From NCBI RefSeq assembly GCF_002259485.1, contig NZ_NPGA01000015.1:1-64000 (forward strand): a stretch of 64,000 bases of DNA, given 5' to 3'. Of this stretch, positions 50,403 to 58,984 are shown piece by piece. Both the position numbers and the translations under genes were made by a program. This DNA is from Rhodococcus sp. 14-1411-2a. Lineage in GTDB: Bacteria; Actinomycetota; Actinomycetes; Mycobacteriales; Mycobacteriaceae. Position 1 is the stretch's first letter; every line of letters starts with the position of its first letter. Below the pieces are notes generated by a model. That model was not told the origin of the DNA and did not search any database. It saw only the letters and a list, made by a program, of their open reading frames with translations.

Positions 50403-52042
50403 GCCAGACCTATCGGGACCTACACCCCAACTTCTCGGATCCGGAGGGGTGGACACTCAGCAACGTTCTGCGCACCCATGCCTCGGCCACCCCGGACGCA
50501 CCGTTTCTCCTCACCCCGGAGGAAGGGCTCGGGTTCAGCTATTCGGAGATGCTCGGATCGGCGGAGCGTATCGCCGGCTCGTGGCACGCGGCGGGCGCTC
50601 AGCAGGGCGATCGCGTGGTGATCATGGCGATGAATTCGTCACGGCTGGTGCGGAGTTGGTTCGCTGCCGCGGTAGGTGGCACCGTCGAGGTACCGATCAA
50701 CACCAACTACGAGGGGGAGTTCCTCCGCCACCAGGTCGTCACCGTCGGTGCGCGGTGGGCGGTCATCGACGACACGTTCGCCGAACGGTTCGTGTCCATC
50801 GACGAGCATGCGCGCGGCATCGAGAAGTTCTGGGTCATCGATACCGGGAGCGCCGACAAGGCGATTGCTCTGCTTCGCGAGCACGGATGGCAGGCAGAAG
50901 CCTGGGACGAGTTGGAGAAGGGATCTTCCGTCAGCGTGCCGCCGCCGCGGGCCCACGACCTCGGTGCGATCTTCTTCACCTCGGGTACGACGGGCCCGTC
51001 CAAGGGCGTTGCCATGCCGCACTCGCAGTTGTATTTCTTCGCCCAGGAGGTGGTGTCGCTGACGCGCCTGACGCCTGCCGACCGGTACATGACCACGACG
51101 CCGCTCTTCCACGGCAACGCGCAGTTCATGGCCGTCTATCCGGCGCTGGTCGCCGGGGCGAGCGCGGTAGTGCACTCGAAGTTCAGTGCCAGCCGCTGGA
51201 TCGACATGGTCCGTGACTCGGGCGTCACGGTCACCAATTTCGTCGGCGTCATGATGGATTTCGCGTGGAAGCAGCCGCCCAGAGACAACGATCTCGACAA
51301 CACGCTTCGGGCCGTCTACGCAGCTCCGATCGCGGACACGGTCGTCGACGAGTTCAAGGCCCGCTACGGCATCGAGGCTTTCGTCAACGCGTTCGGCCTC
51401 ACCGAGACCTGTGCGCCGATCCTCACGCCCTACGGCGAGAAGATCCCACCGGGAGCGGCGGGCAAGGTCGCGTCGGACTGGTTCGACATCCGCCTGGTGA
51501 ACCCCGAAACCGATCGCGAAGTGCCTGTCGGTGAGGTCGGCGAACTCGTCGTCCGTCCCGTCCAGCCGTGGACGTGCAGCATGGGCTACTACGGCATGCC
51601 GGAGAAGACGCTCGAAGCATGGAGGAACCTGTGGTTCCACACCGGCGATGCACTGCGCAAGGACGAGGACGGCTGGTTCTACTTCGTCGACCGATACAAG
51701 GACGCACTGCGCAGGCGCGGAGAGAACATCAGTTCCTACGAGGTGGAGCAGGCCGTGCTCGGGCATCCGTCCGTAGTGGAATGCGCGGTCATCGGCGTGC
51801 CCGCCGATGTGGAAGCGGGTGAGGACGAGGTGCTCGCCGCCGTCGTCGTCAGCGAAAAAGCCGACGCTGCAGAGATTCTCGACTGGTGCACGGGGAAGAT
51901 CCCGGCCTTCGCGACGCCGCGGTACGTGCGATTCCTCGATGCGTTGCCGAAAACGCCCTCGGAGAAGGTGCGTAAGGCAGTGCTACGCGACGAGGGCATC
52001 ACCGATGACACATTCGATCGCACCGCGGTGCCGGTCGTCTAG
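50399..52042 (+). CDS. Acyl-CoA synthetase (AMP-forming)
   Basis: A 547-residue ANL ligase that activates a carboxylic acid as an AMP ester and then as CoA thioester. The P-loop FFTSGTTGPSKGVAM is near residue 200, FGLTETCAP holds the adenine-contacting region, and WFHTGDALRKDEDGWFYFVDR with RRRGENISSYEVE gives the hinge. The final lysine is in PSEKVRK. It starts at GTG overlapping the LLM gene. The large upstream frame is not coding. Substrate is unknown. Confidence 0.9.
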   Translation: MSQTYRDLHPNFSDPEGWTLSNVLRTHASATPDAPFLLTPEEGLGFSYSEMLGSAERIAGSWHAAGAQQGDRVVIMAMNSSRLVRSWFAAAVGGTVEVPINTNYEGEFLRHQVVTVGARWAVIDDTFAERFVSIDEHARGIEKFWVIDTGSADKAIALLREHGWQAEAWDELEKGSSVSVPPPRAHDLGAIFFTSGTTGPSKGVAMPHSQLYFFAQEVVSLTRLTPADRYMTTTPLFHGNAQFMAVYPALVAGASAVVHSKFSASRWIDMVRDSGVTVTNFVGVMMDFAWKQPPRDNDLDNTLRAVYAAPIADTVVDEFKARYGIEAFVNAFGLTETCAPILTPYGEKIPPGAAGKVASDWFDIRLVNPETDREVPVGEVGELVVRPVQPWTCSMGYYGMPEKTLEAWRNLWFHTGDALRKDEDGWFYFVDRYKDALRRRGENISSYEVEQAVLGHPSVVECAVIGVPADVEAGEDEVLAAVVVSEKADAAEILDWCTGKIPAFATPRYVRFLDALPKTPSEKVRKAVLRDEGITDDTFDRTAVPVV

Positions 52043-52057
52043 AGCTGGAGGGCAAAA

Positions 52058-53224
52058 ATGGACTACTCGAGTGACCCGACCCACGATGACATCAAGGCTG
52101 CCGTCAGAACTCTGTGCAAGGCGTTCCCGGACGACTACTGGATGGAGCACGACGACAGCCACGAGTTCCCCTGGGACTTTTACAACGCTGTGGCCGAGGG
52201 CGGTTGGCTGGGCTTGACCGTCCCCGAGCACTACGGTGGCGGCGGGCTCGGGGTGACCGAGGCGGCCATCGTCGAGCGTGAGATCTCGGCATCCGGCGCA
52301 GGGATGGGCGGCTGCAGTGCCGTCCATATCGGAATCTTCGGTTTCGAGCCCATCATCAATCACGGCAGCGAAGCGATGAAGCAGAAATACCTTCCCCGCG
52401 TCGTCACCGGTGAGCTGCACACATCCTTCGCGGTCACCGAACCCGATGCCGGCACCGACACCACCAACATCAAGACCTTCGCCAAGAAGGTCGACGGCGG
52501 ATTCCTGGTGTCGGGCAAGAAAGTGTGGATCACCAAGGCACAGGAAGCGGAGAAGATGCTTCTGCTGTGCCGGACCAGTCCGCGCGTCGAAGGCGAGAAG
52601 CGCACCGCAGGAATGACATTGCTTTTCGCCGACATGGATCGAAGCAAGGTTGCGATCCGGCCGATTCCGAAGATGGGCCGCAACGCCGTCGACACCAACG
52701 AGTTGTTCATCGACGAGTTGTTCGTGGCCGACGAGGACGTCGTCGGCGAGGTCGGCCACGGCTTCCGCACCATCCTCGGTGGGCTCAACGCCGAGCGTGT
52801 GATCGCCGCGAACGCAGCTCTCGGACTCGGAGAGGCAGCCCTTCGCCGCGGCACCCAGTACGCCAAGGAACGTGAAGTCTTCGGTCGGCCGATCGGCAAG
52901 AACCAGGGCATCGCCTTCCAACTCGCCGAGGCCCGGATCCGGCTCGACGCGGCAGCGGCCGTCGTGGACAAAGCCGCCTGGATGGTGGACGCCGGACTGC
53001 CCTGTGGCCGAGAGGCGAACGCCGCCAAGTACTTGTGCGCCGAGGCAGGATTCTTCGCCGCCGATGTTGCGCTGCAGGTGCACGGCGGATTCGGTTTCGG
53101 GAAGGAATTCCACGTCGAACGGTACTTCCGGGAGTCCCGCCTCATGCGGATCGCGCCGATCAGTCAGGAAATGGTCCTCAACTACACCGCCGAGCACGTT
53201 CTCGGCCTCCCACGCAGCTACTGA
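52058..53224 (+). CDS. Acyl-CoA dehydrogenase, relocated catalytic base
   Basis: A 388-residue flavin enzyme. TEPDAGTDTTNIKT and KKVWITKAQEA are typical, LQVHGGFGFGKEFHVERY is close to the C-terminus. The canonical YEGT base is absent (RIAPISQEM). A Glu in LNAERVIAAN takes the isovaleryl-CoA dehydrogenase position. It is followed by CitE-like and MaoC genes in the same order as the FadE19-MaoC-CitE set of M. tuberculosis (order from memory). GGAGGG precedes the ATG. Confidence 0.9.
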   Translation: MDYSSDPTHDDIKAAVRTLCKAFPDDYWMEHDDSHEFPWDFYNAVAEGGWLGLTVPEHYGGGGLGVTEAAIVEREISASGAGMGGCSAVHIGIFGFEPIINHGSEAMKQKYLPRVVTGELHTSFAVTEPDAGTDTTNIKTFAKKVDGGFLVSGKKVWITKAQEAEKMLLLCRTSPRVEGEKRTAGMTLLFADMDRSKVAIRPIPKMGRNAVDTNELFIDELFVADEDVVGEVGHGFRTILGGLNAERVIAANAALGLGEAALRRGTQYAKEREVFGRPIGKNQGIAFQLAEARIRLDAAAAVVDKAAWMVDAGLPCGREANAAKYLCAEAGFFAADVALQVHGGFGFGKEFHVERYFRESRLMRIAPISQEMVLNYTAEHVLGLPRSY

Positions 53225-53235
53225 AGGGAAGTGAC

Positions 53236-54126
53236 ATGCAGCCGTACCGTTCCATTCTGTTCGTGCCCGGTCACCGACCGCGGTGGGTGGACAAGGCCGT
53301 TGCGTCGGGTGCAGACTGCGTCGTCCTCGATCTGGAGGACTCGGTGCCCGCCGCCGAGAAGGAGTCCGCCCGCGCGACGGTGGCGGAGTCCATTGCACGT
53401 GTGCGGCAGACGAACTCCGATGTGGGACTGTTCGTCCGGGTCAATCCGCTCGCGACGCGGCTGACCGGCGCAGACCTAGAGGCCGTCGTCGTGCCCGGTC
53501 TGACAGGCGTGTTCGCGCCGAAGATCGAAAGTGCCGTGGACGTGTTGCAGTACGACGCACTGCTCGATCACTTCGAGGCGCGGAACAAGGTGGACGAGCT
53601 CGAATACATCGTTCCGGTCGAGACGGTGAAGGCCATTCACAATTGCCTCGAGGTGGCGACGGCCTCGCGCCGTGTCGGTGCCATGATCGGGCCGTCCGCC
53701 GAGCACGCCGATATCGCACGCGAGGTCGGCTACGAATGGACGCCCGAGGGACTCGAGACCCTGTATCTGCGTAGTCGGGTGCTCCTCGCGTGCCGGGAAG
53801 CGAAGATTCACGCACTGACCGGTCTGTGGGAGGACCTCGAAAACCTCGATGGACTGCGGGAATTCGCGACCAAGGGCAGGCAGTTGGGCTTCCGCGGAAT
53901 GATCGCGATCCATCCATCGCACGTCGACACCGTCAACGACGTGTTCAGCCCGTCCGAGCAGGACATCGAATTCTACCGCGGTCTGGCCGAGGCTTATGAG
54001 AAAGCCGAGGCGCAGGGAACCGGTGCACTGCGCTACCGCGGTCTCCATATCGACAAAGCGCATTACGACAAAGCGGTTCAGTGGCTCGACCGCGCCGAAG
54101 CGATCACGAAGAGGAGCAGCAAGTGA
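53236..54126 (+). CDS. CitE-like CoA ester lyase (HpcH/HpaI family)
   Basis: A 296-residue TIM-barrel lyase. RSILFVPGHRPRWVDKA, VLDLEDSVPAAEK with the metal-binding acids, FVRVNPL, APKIESA and IVPVETVKA follow the CitE pattern, and IAIHPSHV ends the barrel. Relatives cleave citramalyl-CoA, malyl-CoA or 3-hydroxy-3-methylglutaryl-CoA to acetyl-CoA and an oxo acid. With the neighbouring dehydrogenase and hydratase it probably finishes a branched dicarboxyl-CoA. The GTG of the MaoC gene overlaps its stop. Confidence 0.9.
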   Translation: MQPYRSILFVPGHRPRWVDKAVASGADCVVLDLEDSVPAAEKESARATVAESIARVRQTNSDVGLFVRVNPLATRLTGADLEAVVVPGLTGVFAPKIESAVDVLQYDALLDHFEARNKVDELEYIVPVETVKAIHNCLEVATASRRVGAMIGPSAEHADIAREVGYEWTPEGLETLYLRSRVLLACREAKIHALTGLWEDLENLDGLREFATKGRQLGFRGMIAIHPSHVDTVNDVFSPSEQDIEFYRGLAEAYEKAEAQGTGALRYRGLHIDKAHYDKAVQWLDRAEAITKRSSK

Positions 54127-54596
54127 GAGGCCTGTATTTCGAGGAGTTCGAGGTCGGCAAGCACTACAAGCATGCAATGACTCGAACGGTCACCGAGATG
54201 GACAACGTCATGTTCACGTCGTTGACGATGAACATCCAACCGCTGCACCTCGATGCCGAGTTCTGCAAGGGCACCATTCATGGACAGCGAGTGTTCAACA
54301 GCCTCTTCACTGTTGCGCTCATCGGAGCGTTCCACGTTCCGGAGCTCACCATGGGCACCACCCTCGGCAATCTCGGCTACGACACGGTCAAGTTTCCGAA
54401 CCCGGTGTTCCACGGTGACACGCTGCGCGCCGAGACCACCATTCTGAACAAGCGCGAGTCCAAGAGCCGTGACGATTCCGGCATCGTGTGGTTCGAGCAC
54501 AGAGGATTCAACCAGCGAGACGAACTCGTCTGCCTTCTCGAGCGCGTCGGCCTGATGGCCAAGCTCCCGGCGGACTTCCCCAGCGAAGGAGCGTGA
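54123..54596 (+). CDS. MaoC-family (R)-hydratase
   Basis: A 157-residue hot-dog protein. TVTEMDNVMFTSLTMNIQPLH covers the hydratase-2 motif, with the catalytic Asp equivalent replaced by the Asn of MNIQPLHLD, as in many mesaconyl-CoA-type hydratases. HGQRVFNSLFTVALIG and VKFPNPVFHGDTL follow. Together with CitE it would hydrate an unsaturated methyl-branched CoA ester before cleavage. GTG start overlaps the CitE stop (GTGA), and the aldehyde dehydrogenase gene starts 1 bp after it. Confidence 0.88.
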   Translation: MRGLYFEEFEVGKHYKHAMTRTVTEMDNVMFTSLTMNIQPLHLDAEFCKGTIHGQRVFNSLFTVALIGAFHVPELTMGTTLGNLGYDTVKFPNPVFHGDTLRAETTILNKRESKSRDDSGIVWFEHRGFNQRDELVCLLERVGLMAKLPADFPSEGA

Positions 54597-54597
54597 G

Positions 54598-56070
54598 ATG
54601 ACTGCAGTTGCAGAAGTTCAACAGGATTGGGTGCCGAGCACCAGGACCCTCTTGATCGGCGATACCGATGCTCAGCCCCAGGGCGAGAGCTGGGACGTCT
54701 ACAACCCCGCGACCGAGCAGGTCATCGCAACCGTCGGTGGAGCGTCGAGCAGTCAGGTCGACGATGCCGTCGCCGCGGCGCGAAAGGCGTTCCCCGGGTG
54801 GGCCGCTCTGAGCGGCGAGGAGCGTTCGGTGCACATCCATCGATTCGCCGACGCCCTGGAGAAGGCCGCCGATCGACTGTTGCCCTCGATCGTCAACGAG
54901 GTCGGTTGCCCGGTCTCGCTGGCGTCCTACCTGCAGGTGAAGATGGCTGTCGACGAGCACTTGCGGTGGGCCGCGGAGGCTGCCAAGACCGATCGCACCA
55001 TCCATCTGGGTAGCTACGACAAGCCCGTTCCGACGATGAGCGATGTAGTGCATCAGCCCGTCGGCGTGGTCGCCGCGATCACCGGCTACAACTACCCCCT
55101 CAATCTCGCGATCTTCAAGTTCGGCGCGGCACTGGCCGCCGGCTGCACCGTCGTGCTGTTGCCGTCGCCGCGGACCCCGCTGACGACACTGTTCCTCGGC
55201 GACCTCATCAAAGAAGCAGGGTTGCCGCCGGGCGTCATGAACGTCATTGTCGGCGGTGCCGATGTGGGACAACAGCTTTCCTCGCACCGGGGCGTCGACC
55301 GAGTCTCGTTCACGGGGTCCGACGGAGTCGGAGCCAAGATCATGGAGCAGGCATCGGCCAATCTGGCCGGGGTCACGCTCGAACTCGGCGGCAAGTCCCC
55401 AAATATCGTGCTCGAGGGCGTCGACGTCAAGAAGATCGCCGTGGAGATGCATCTGCGCTGGGCGCGCAACGGTGGCCAGGGCTGCGCTGCGCTCGCGCGG
55501 TTGCTGGTGCACGACAGCGTGTACGACGAATTCCTCGAAGCAGGCGCGTCGGCGTTCGACCAGATGATCGTCGGGGATCCGTGGGATCCGGCCACCAACA
55601 TCGGACCGATGATCCGGCCGGATCACCAGGCTCGCGTCAACGGGTTCATCGACGGCTCGGTGGCCGAGGGGGGCAAGAAACTGCTCGAAGTCACCAAGCC
55701 GCTTCCGGAGAAGGGGTGGTACGTCAACCCTGTTCTGTTGGGCGGACTTCCACACAGTGCGCGGGCGGTGCAGCAGGAGATCTTCGGACCCGTCGCCGTC
55801 ATCGTGCCGTTCTCCGACACCGAGGAAGCCATCCGTTTGGCCAACGACACCGAGTACGGCCTTGCCGCCAACGTGTACTGCGACGATCCGATCGAGGCGC
55901 GCCGCGTCGCCGAGCAGGTACGCGCCGGAACAGTGTGGATCAACGGCGGCGGATCGATGCGCCCCGACGCTCCGTTCGGCGGCTACGGCAAGTCCGGGGT
56001 GGGCCGCGAACTCGGCGAGTGGGGAATGAAGGAATACCTCGAGGTCAAGCACATTCAGTGGAGGGTCTGA
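54598..56070 (+). CDS. Aldehyde dehydrogenase, NAD(P)-dependent
   Basis: A 490-residue enzyme. The nucleophilic Cys is in NGGQGCAALARLL near residue 299, the base Glu in LELGGKSPNIV, and FTGSDGVGAKIM contacts NAD. PFGGYGKSGVGRE ends the family signature. It turns an aldehyde into an acid that the operon's ligase or CoA-transferase can activate. The first 20 residues are variable. It overlaps the next gene by one base (TGATG). Confidence 0.93.
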   Translation: MTAVAEVQQDWVPSTRTLLIGDTDAQPQGESWDVYNPATEQVIATVGGASSSQVDDAVAAARKAFPGWAALSGEERSVHIHRFADALEKAADRLLPSIVNEVGCPVSLASYLQVKMAVDEHLRWAAEAAKTDRTIHLGSYDKPVPTMSDVVHQPVGVVAAITGYNYPLNLAIFKFGAALAAGCTVVLLPSPRTPLTTLFLGDLIKEAGLPPGVMNVIVGGADVGQQLSSHRGVDRVSFTGSDGVGAKIMEQASANLAGVTLELGGKSPNIVLEGVDVKKIAVEMHLRWARNGGQGCAALARLLVHDSVYDEFLEAGASAFDQMIVGDPWDPATNIGPMIRPDHQARVNGFIDGSVAEGGKKLLEVTKPLPEKGWYVNPVLLGGLPHSARAVQQEIFGPVAVIVPFSDTEEAIRLANDTEYGLAANVYCDDPIEARRVAEQVRAGTVWINGGGSMRPDAPFGGYGKSGVGRELGEWGMKEYLEVKHIQWRV

Positions 56071-57272
56071 TGAGCGCGCAGGGGCCGCTCGCGGGCATCA
56101 AGGTGGTCGAGCTCGGCACCATGTATGCCGCGCCGACGGCGGGACGCATGCTTCGAGATTTCGGAGCAGAAGTTATCAAGGTCGAGGATCCTGCGTCGGG
56201 TGACTATGCGCGGCAGTGGATCCCGCAGAAGGAGGGTCTCTCGCTCGGGTTCTCCCGTTTGAATGCAGGCAAGCGCTCGGTCGGCATCGACCTGCGGGAC
56301 GAAGAAGGCCGAGAACTGGTCAAGCGTCTGATCGCCGGTGCCGACGTCGTCATCGAGTCCTTTCGTCCAGGCCGGCTCGAAGCCTGGGGCCTCGGCTTCG
56401 ACGAGCTGTCCGAGATCAACCCGGGTCTGGTACTGGCACGCGTTTCCGGGTTCGGCCAGACCGGGCCCAACCGGTTGCTGCCCGGCTTCGGCACCGTTGC
56501 CGAGACAGCCAGCGGTTTCGCGAACGTCAACGGATGGCCCGATTCGCCGCCGACATCGCCGCCGTTCGGATTCGCGGACTCGATCGCCGGCCTGTCCGCG
56601 GCGATGGGCGTGGCGATGGCCCTGTTCAAACGCGAGAAGACCGGTCTCGGTGAGGAAGTCGATGTCGCGCTCTACGAGCCGCTGATGTTCATCGTCGGCG
56701 ACATGTTCCTCAAATACACCGCGACCGGGGAGATACAGCAGCGCATCGGTAACTCCACCGGAGCGGCCTCGCCCCGCGGGATCTACGAAGCAGCCGACGG
56801 GAAGTTCCTGTCGATAGCCGCATCGAATCAGACCATTGCCACGCGGTTGTTCGCGGCCATGGGCAAGCCCGAGGTGATCGAGGATCCGCGCTACGCGACC
56901 AACGCGGACCGACTGCGCAACAACGACGACGTCCAGAAGATGGTGATCGACTGGTGCGCTTCGATGCCGCGCGCCGAAGTGTTGGCCACACTCGAAAAAT
57001 TCGAGGTGGTAAGCGCCGCAGTCAACGACGCCTCCGATGTGGTGCAGGATCCGCACTTCCTCGAACGGACCCTGGTCGAGATCACCGGCAACGATGTGCT
57101 CGGCAAAGTTCTCATGCCGGGGCCGGTGTTGCACATGAAGAGCTATGACGGCCCGGTGTACGACGGCGTGCCGGGCATCGGTGAGCACACCGCCGAGATC
57201 TTGGCGGCCGAATTGTCCATCGATGCCGAAGAACTGGCAGATCTGGCCGGACGAGGAATCGTCAGTAAGTAG
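56070..57272 (+). CDS. CaiB/BaiF family (class III) CoA-transferase
   Basis: A 400-residue CoA-transferase. PLAGIKVVELGTMYAAPTAG, VIKVEDPASGDYAR, NAGKRSVGIDLRDEEG, and FGFADSIAGLSAAMG with the aspartate that carries the acyl group are the class III hallmarks. It moves CoA between acids without ATP, for example from succinyl-CoA or an acyl-CoA product. With CitE and MaoC nearby it recalls itaconate or carnitine-type pathways. The ATG shares its A with the ALDH stop. Confidence 0.9.
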   Translation: MSAQGPLAGIKVVELGTMYAAPTAGRMLRDFGAEVIKVEDPASGDYARQWIPQKEGLSLGFSRLNAGKRSVGIDLRDEEGRELVKRLIAGADVVIESFRPGRLEAWGLGFDELSEINPGLVLARVSGFGQTGPNRLLPGFGTVAETASGFANVNGWPDSPPTSPPFGFADSIAGLSAAMGVAMALFKREKTGLGEEVDVALYEPLMFIVGDMFLKYTATGEIQQRIGNSTGAASPRGIYEAADGKFLSIAASNQTIATRLFAAMGKPEVIEDPRYATNADRLRNNDDVQKMVIDWCASMPRAEVLATLEKFEVVSAAVNDASDVVQDPHFLERTLVEITGNDVLGKVLMPGPVLHMKSYDGPVYDGVPGIGEHTAEILAAELSIDAEELADLAGRGIVSK

Positions 57273-57277
57273 CGACT

Positions 57278-58069
57278 GTGAAGAACAAGAGAGTACTGGT
57301 GACGGGCGGCGGCTCGGGACTCGGACGCGCCATAGCCGTCGAGGCGGCGACGCAGGGTGCCGAAACCGTTGTCATCGCCGATATCTCGCCTGACCTACTC
57401 GCCGAGACCGAAGCTCTGATTTCGGCGGCAGGGGCAACGAGTGTGGCGCTGCGAGTAGATATGTCCGATGGCGCACAGGTGCGCTCGATGATCGACGAGG
57501 CCGTGGCCGCAGCCGGAGGCCTCGACACTCTGGTCAACAACGTGGGCGTCATCGATACCGGTTTCGTGCCGGGGGAGCAGGCGAACATCGTCGACCTCCC
57601 CGAGGAGGTGTGGGACGCCGTCATGAACATCAACGTGAAGTCGATGTGGCTGGCCACAAAATACGCCGCGCCACATCTGCGGGCGTCGGATCGGGGCCCG
57701 TCCATCGTCAATGCGGCGTCGGTGTCGGGGATGATGGGTTACAAGACCCCTGCCTATTCCGTAAGCAAGGCTGCAGTAATCCAACTGACTCGAACCACAG
57801 CGATTTCACTGGCAGACGAGGTTCGGTGCAACAGTTTCAGCCCTGGAAGCTTTCGAACCACCATGGCGCAGAAGCACATCGATGCCGCCGCCGATCCGGT
57901 GGAGCAGGAGCGCCACATGAGCGGTGCCCATCTGATCCCGCGAATCGGTGATCCGATAGAGGTTGCGCGGGTCGCGTGTTTCCTGGCCTCGGACGCGGCG
58001 TCGTTCATGACCGGTACGAATGTGCCCGTGGACGGCGGGACTATGGCCTGGCGGGGCTTACGGGTCTGA
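57278..58069 (+). CDS. Short-chain dehydrogenase/reductase
   Basis: A 263-residue SDR starting at GTG, 5 bp after the CoA-transferase. TGGGSGLGRAIAVEA binds the cofactor with Asp in ADISPD selecting NAD. NNVGVID stands in place of NNAG, then Ser in NAASVSG and YSVSK. It ends the ten-gene rightward operon. Convergent hairpins follow it. Confidence 0.88.
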   Translation: MKNKRVLVTGGGSGLGRAIAVEAATQGAETVVIADISPDLLAETEALISAAGATSVALRVDMSDGAQVRSMIDEAVAAAGGLDTLVNNVGVIDTGFVPGEQANIVDLPEEVWDAVMNINVKSMWLATKYAAPHLRASDRGPSIVNAASVSGMMGYKTPAYSVSKAAVIQLTRTTAISLADEVRCNSFSPGSFRTTMAQKHIDAAADPVEQERHMSGAHLIPRIGDPIEVARVACFLASDAASFMTGTNVPVDGGTMAWRGLRV

Positions 58070-58082
58070 GTGCGCTTCGCGC

Positions 58083-58141
58083 AGTGGCACGGTGAAGGCC
58101 CGCCTGGGGCACTCAACCGTGCCACTGGAGGCGAAGCCTCC
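58083..58141. terminator. Paired hairpins between convergent SDR genes
   Basis: AGTGGCACGGT (58083-58093) pairs exactly with ACCGTGCCACT (58116-58126). A second exact hairpin, GGAGGC-GAA-GCCTCC, follows at 58127-58141. They fill the gap between two convergent genes and may stop transcription from both sides. No T run is present. Confidence 0.55.
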
Positions 58142-58148
58142 ACTTCAC

Positions 58149-58913
58149 CTACATCCCGCCGTCGACGGTGATGATGGATCCGGTGGTGTAGCTGGAGGCA
58201 TCGCTGGCGAGATACAGCGCAGCTCCGACGATTTCGTTGGGATCGCCGCCGCGCTTCGCGGCGAAGGTTTCGGCGCGCTTGCCGAAAGCCTCCATGTCCC
58301 AGGCGTTGGAGACATCGGTCAGGAACGTGCCCGCCATGATGGCGTTCGTGCGTACATTCGGCCCGAACGTCTTGGCCAACCCGACGGTGATGGCGTTGAG
58401 GCCGGCCTTGGCAGCGGCGTAGGGCAGTACGTCGGGTCGGGGCTTGGTCGATGCTGCGCTCGATATGTTGATGATCGAGCCGCCGTCGCCCTGGGCCATC
58501 CGGGTTCCGATGAGTGCGGCCAGACGGAAAGGGCCCTTGAGATTGACCCCGAGGACTTTGTCGAAGAGAGCCTCGGAGATGGTGTCCACGGAGTCGTAGA
58601 GCGGGGACATGCCCGCGTTGTTGATCAAGATGTCGACCTTGCCGAAATGCTCGTAGGAAGCATCGACAAGCGCATCGAGCGCATCCCACTTACCTACGTG
58701 GGCAGCGATCGGGAATGCTCGGCGTCCGGTCGCTACGACGATTTCCTCGGCCGTGGCCTGGCAGGACTCGAAGTCACGGCTGGCGATGATCACATCGGCT
58801 CCCGCCTGGGCGAGTCCGAAAGCCATGGCTTTGCCGAGGCCGCGGCTTCCTCCGGTGATCAGGGCGACGCGCCCGGTGAGATCGAACTGGGCTGGAGCGT
58901 CGAACTGGGGCAT
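58149..58913 (-). CDS. Short-chain dehydrogenase/reductase
   Basis: A 254-residue SDR. TGGSRGLGKAMAFGLA with Arg in IIASRD after it suggests NADP(H). NNAGMSP, Ser in ISSAAST and YAAAK are intact. AGGAGA before the ATG supports the start. It is transcribed alone, divergent from an acyl-CoA dehydrogenase, with TTAGTATGGTAATCATAGATAG-like AT-rich sequence in the 71-bp gap. Confidence 0.88.
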   Translation of the reverse strand: MPQFDAPAQFDLTGRVALITGGSRGLGKAMAFGLAQAGADVIIASRDFESCQATAEEIVVATGRRAFPIAAHVGKWDALDALVDASYEHFGKVDILINNAGMSPLYDSVDTISEALFDKVLGVNLKGPFRLAALIGTRMAQGDGGSIINISSAASTKPRPDVLPYAAAKAGLNAITVGLAKTFGPNVRTNAIMAGTFLTDVSNAWDMEAFGKRAETFAAKRGGDPNEIVGAALYLASDASSYTTGSIITVDGGM

Positions 58914-58984
58914 CTATTTCTCCTGGATCCGGACCATGTCGTGCAATTCCTTAGTATGGTAATCATAGATAGACGAATGGAGAC

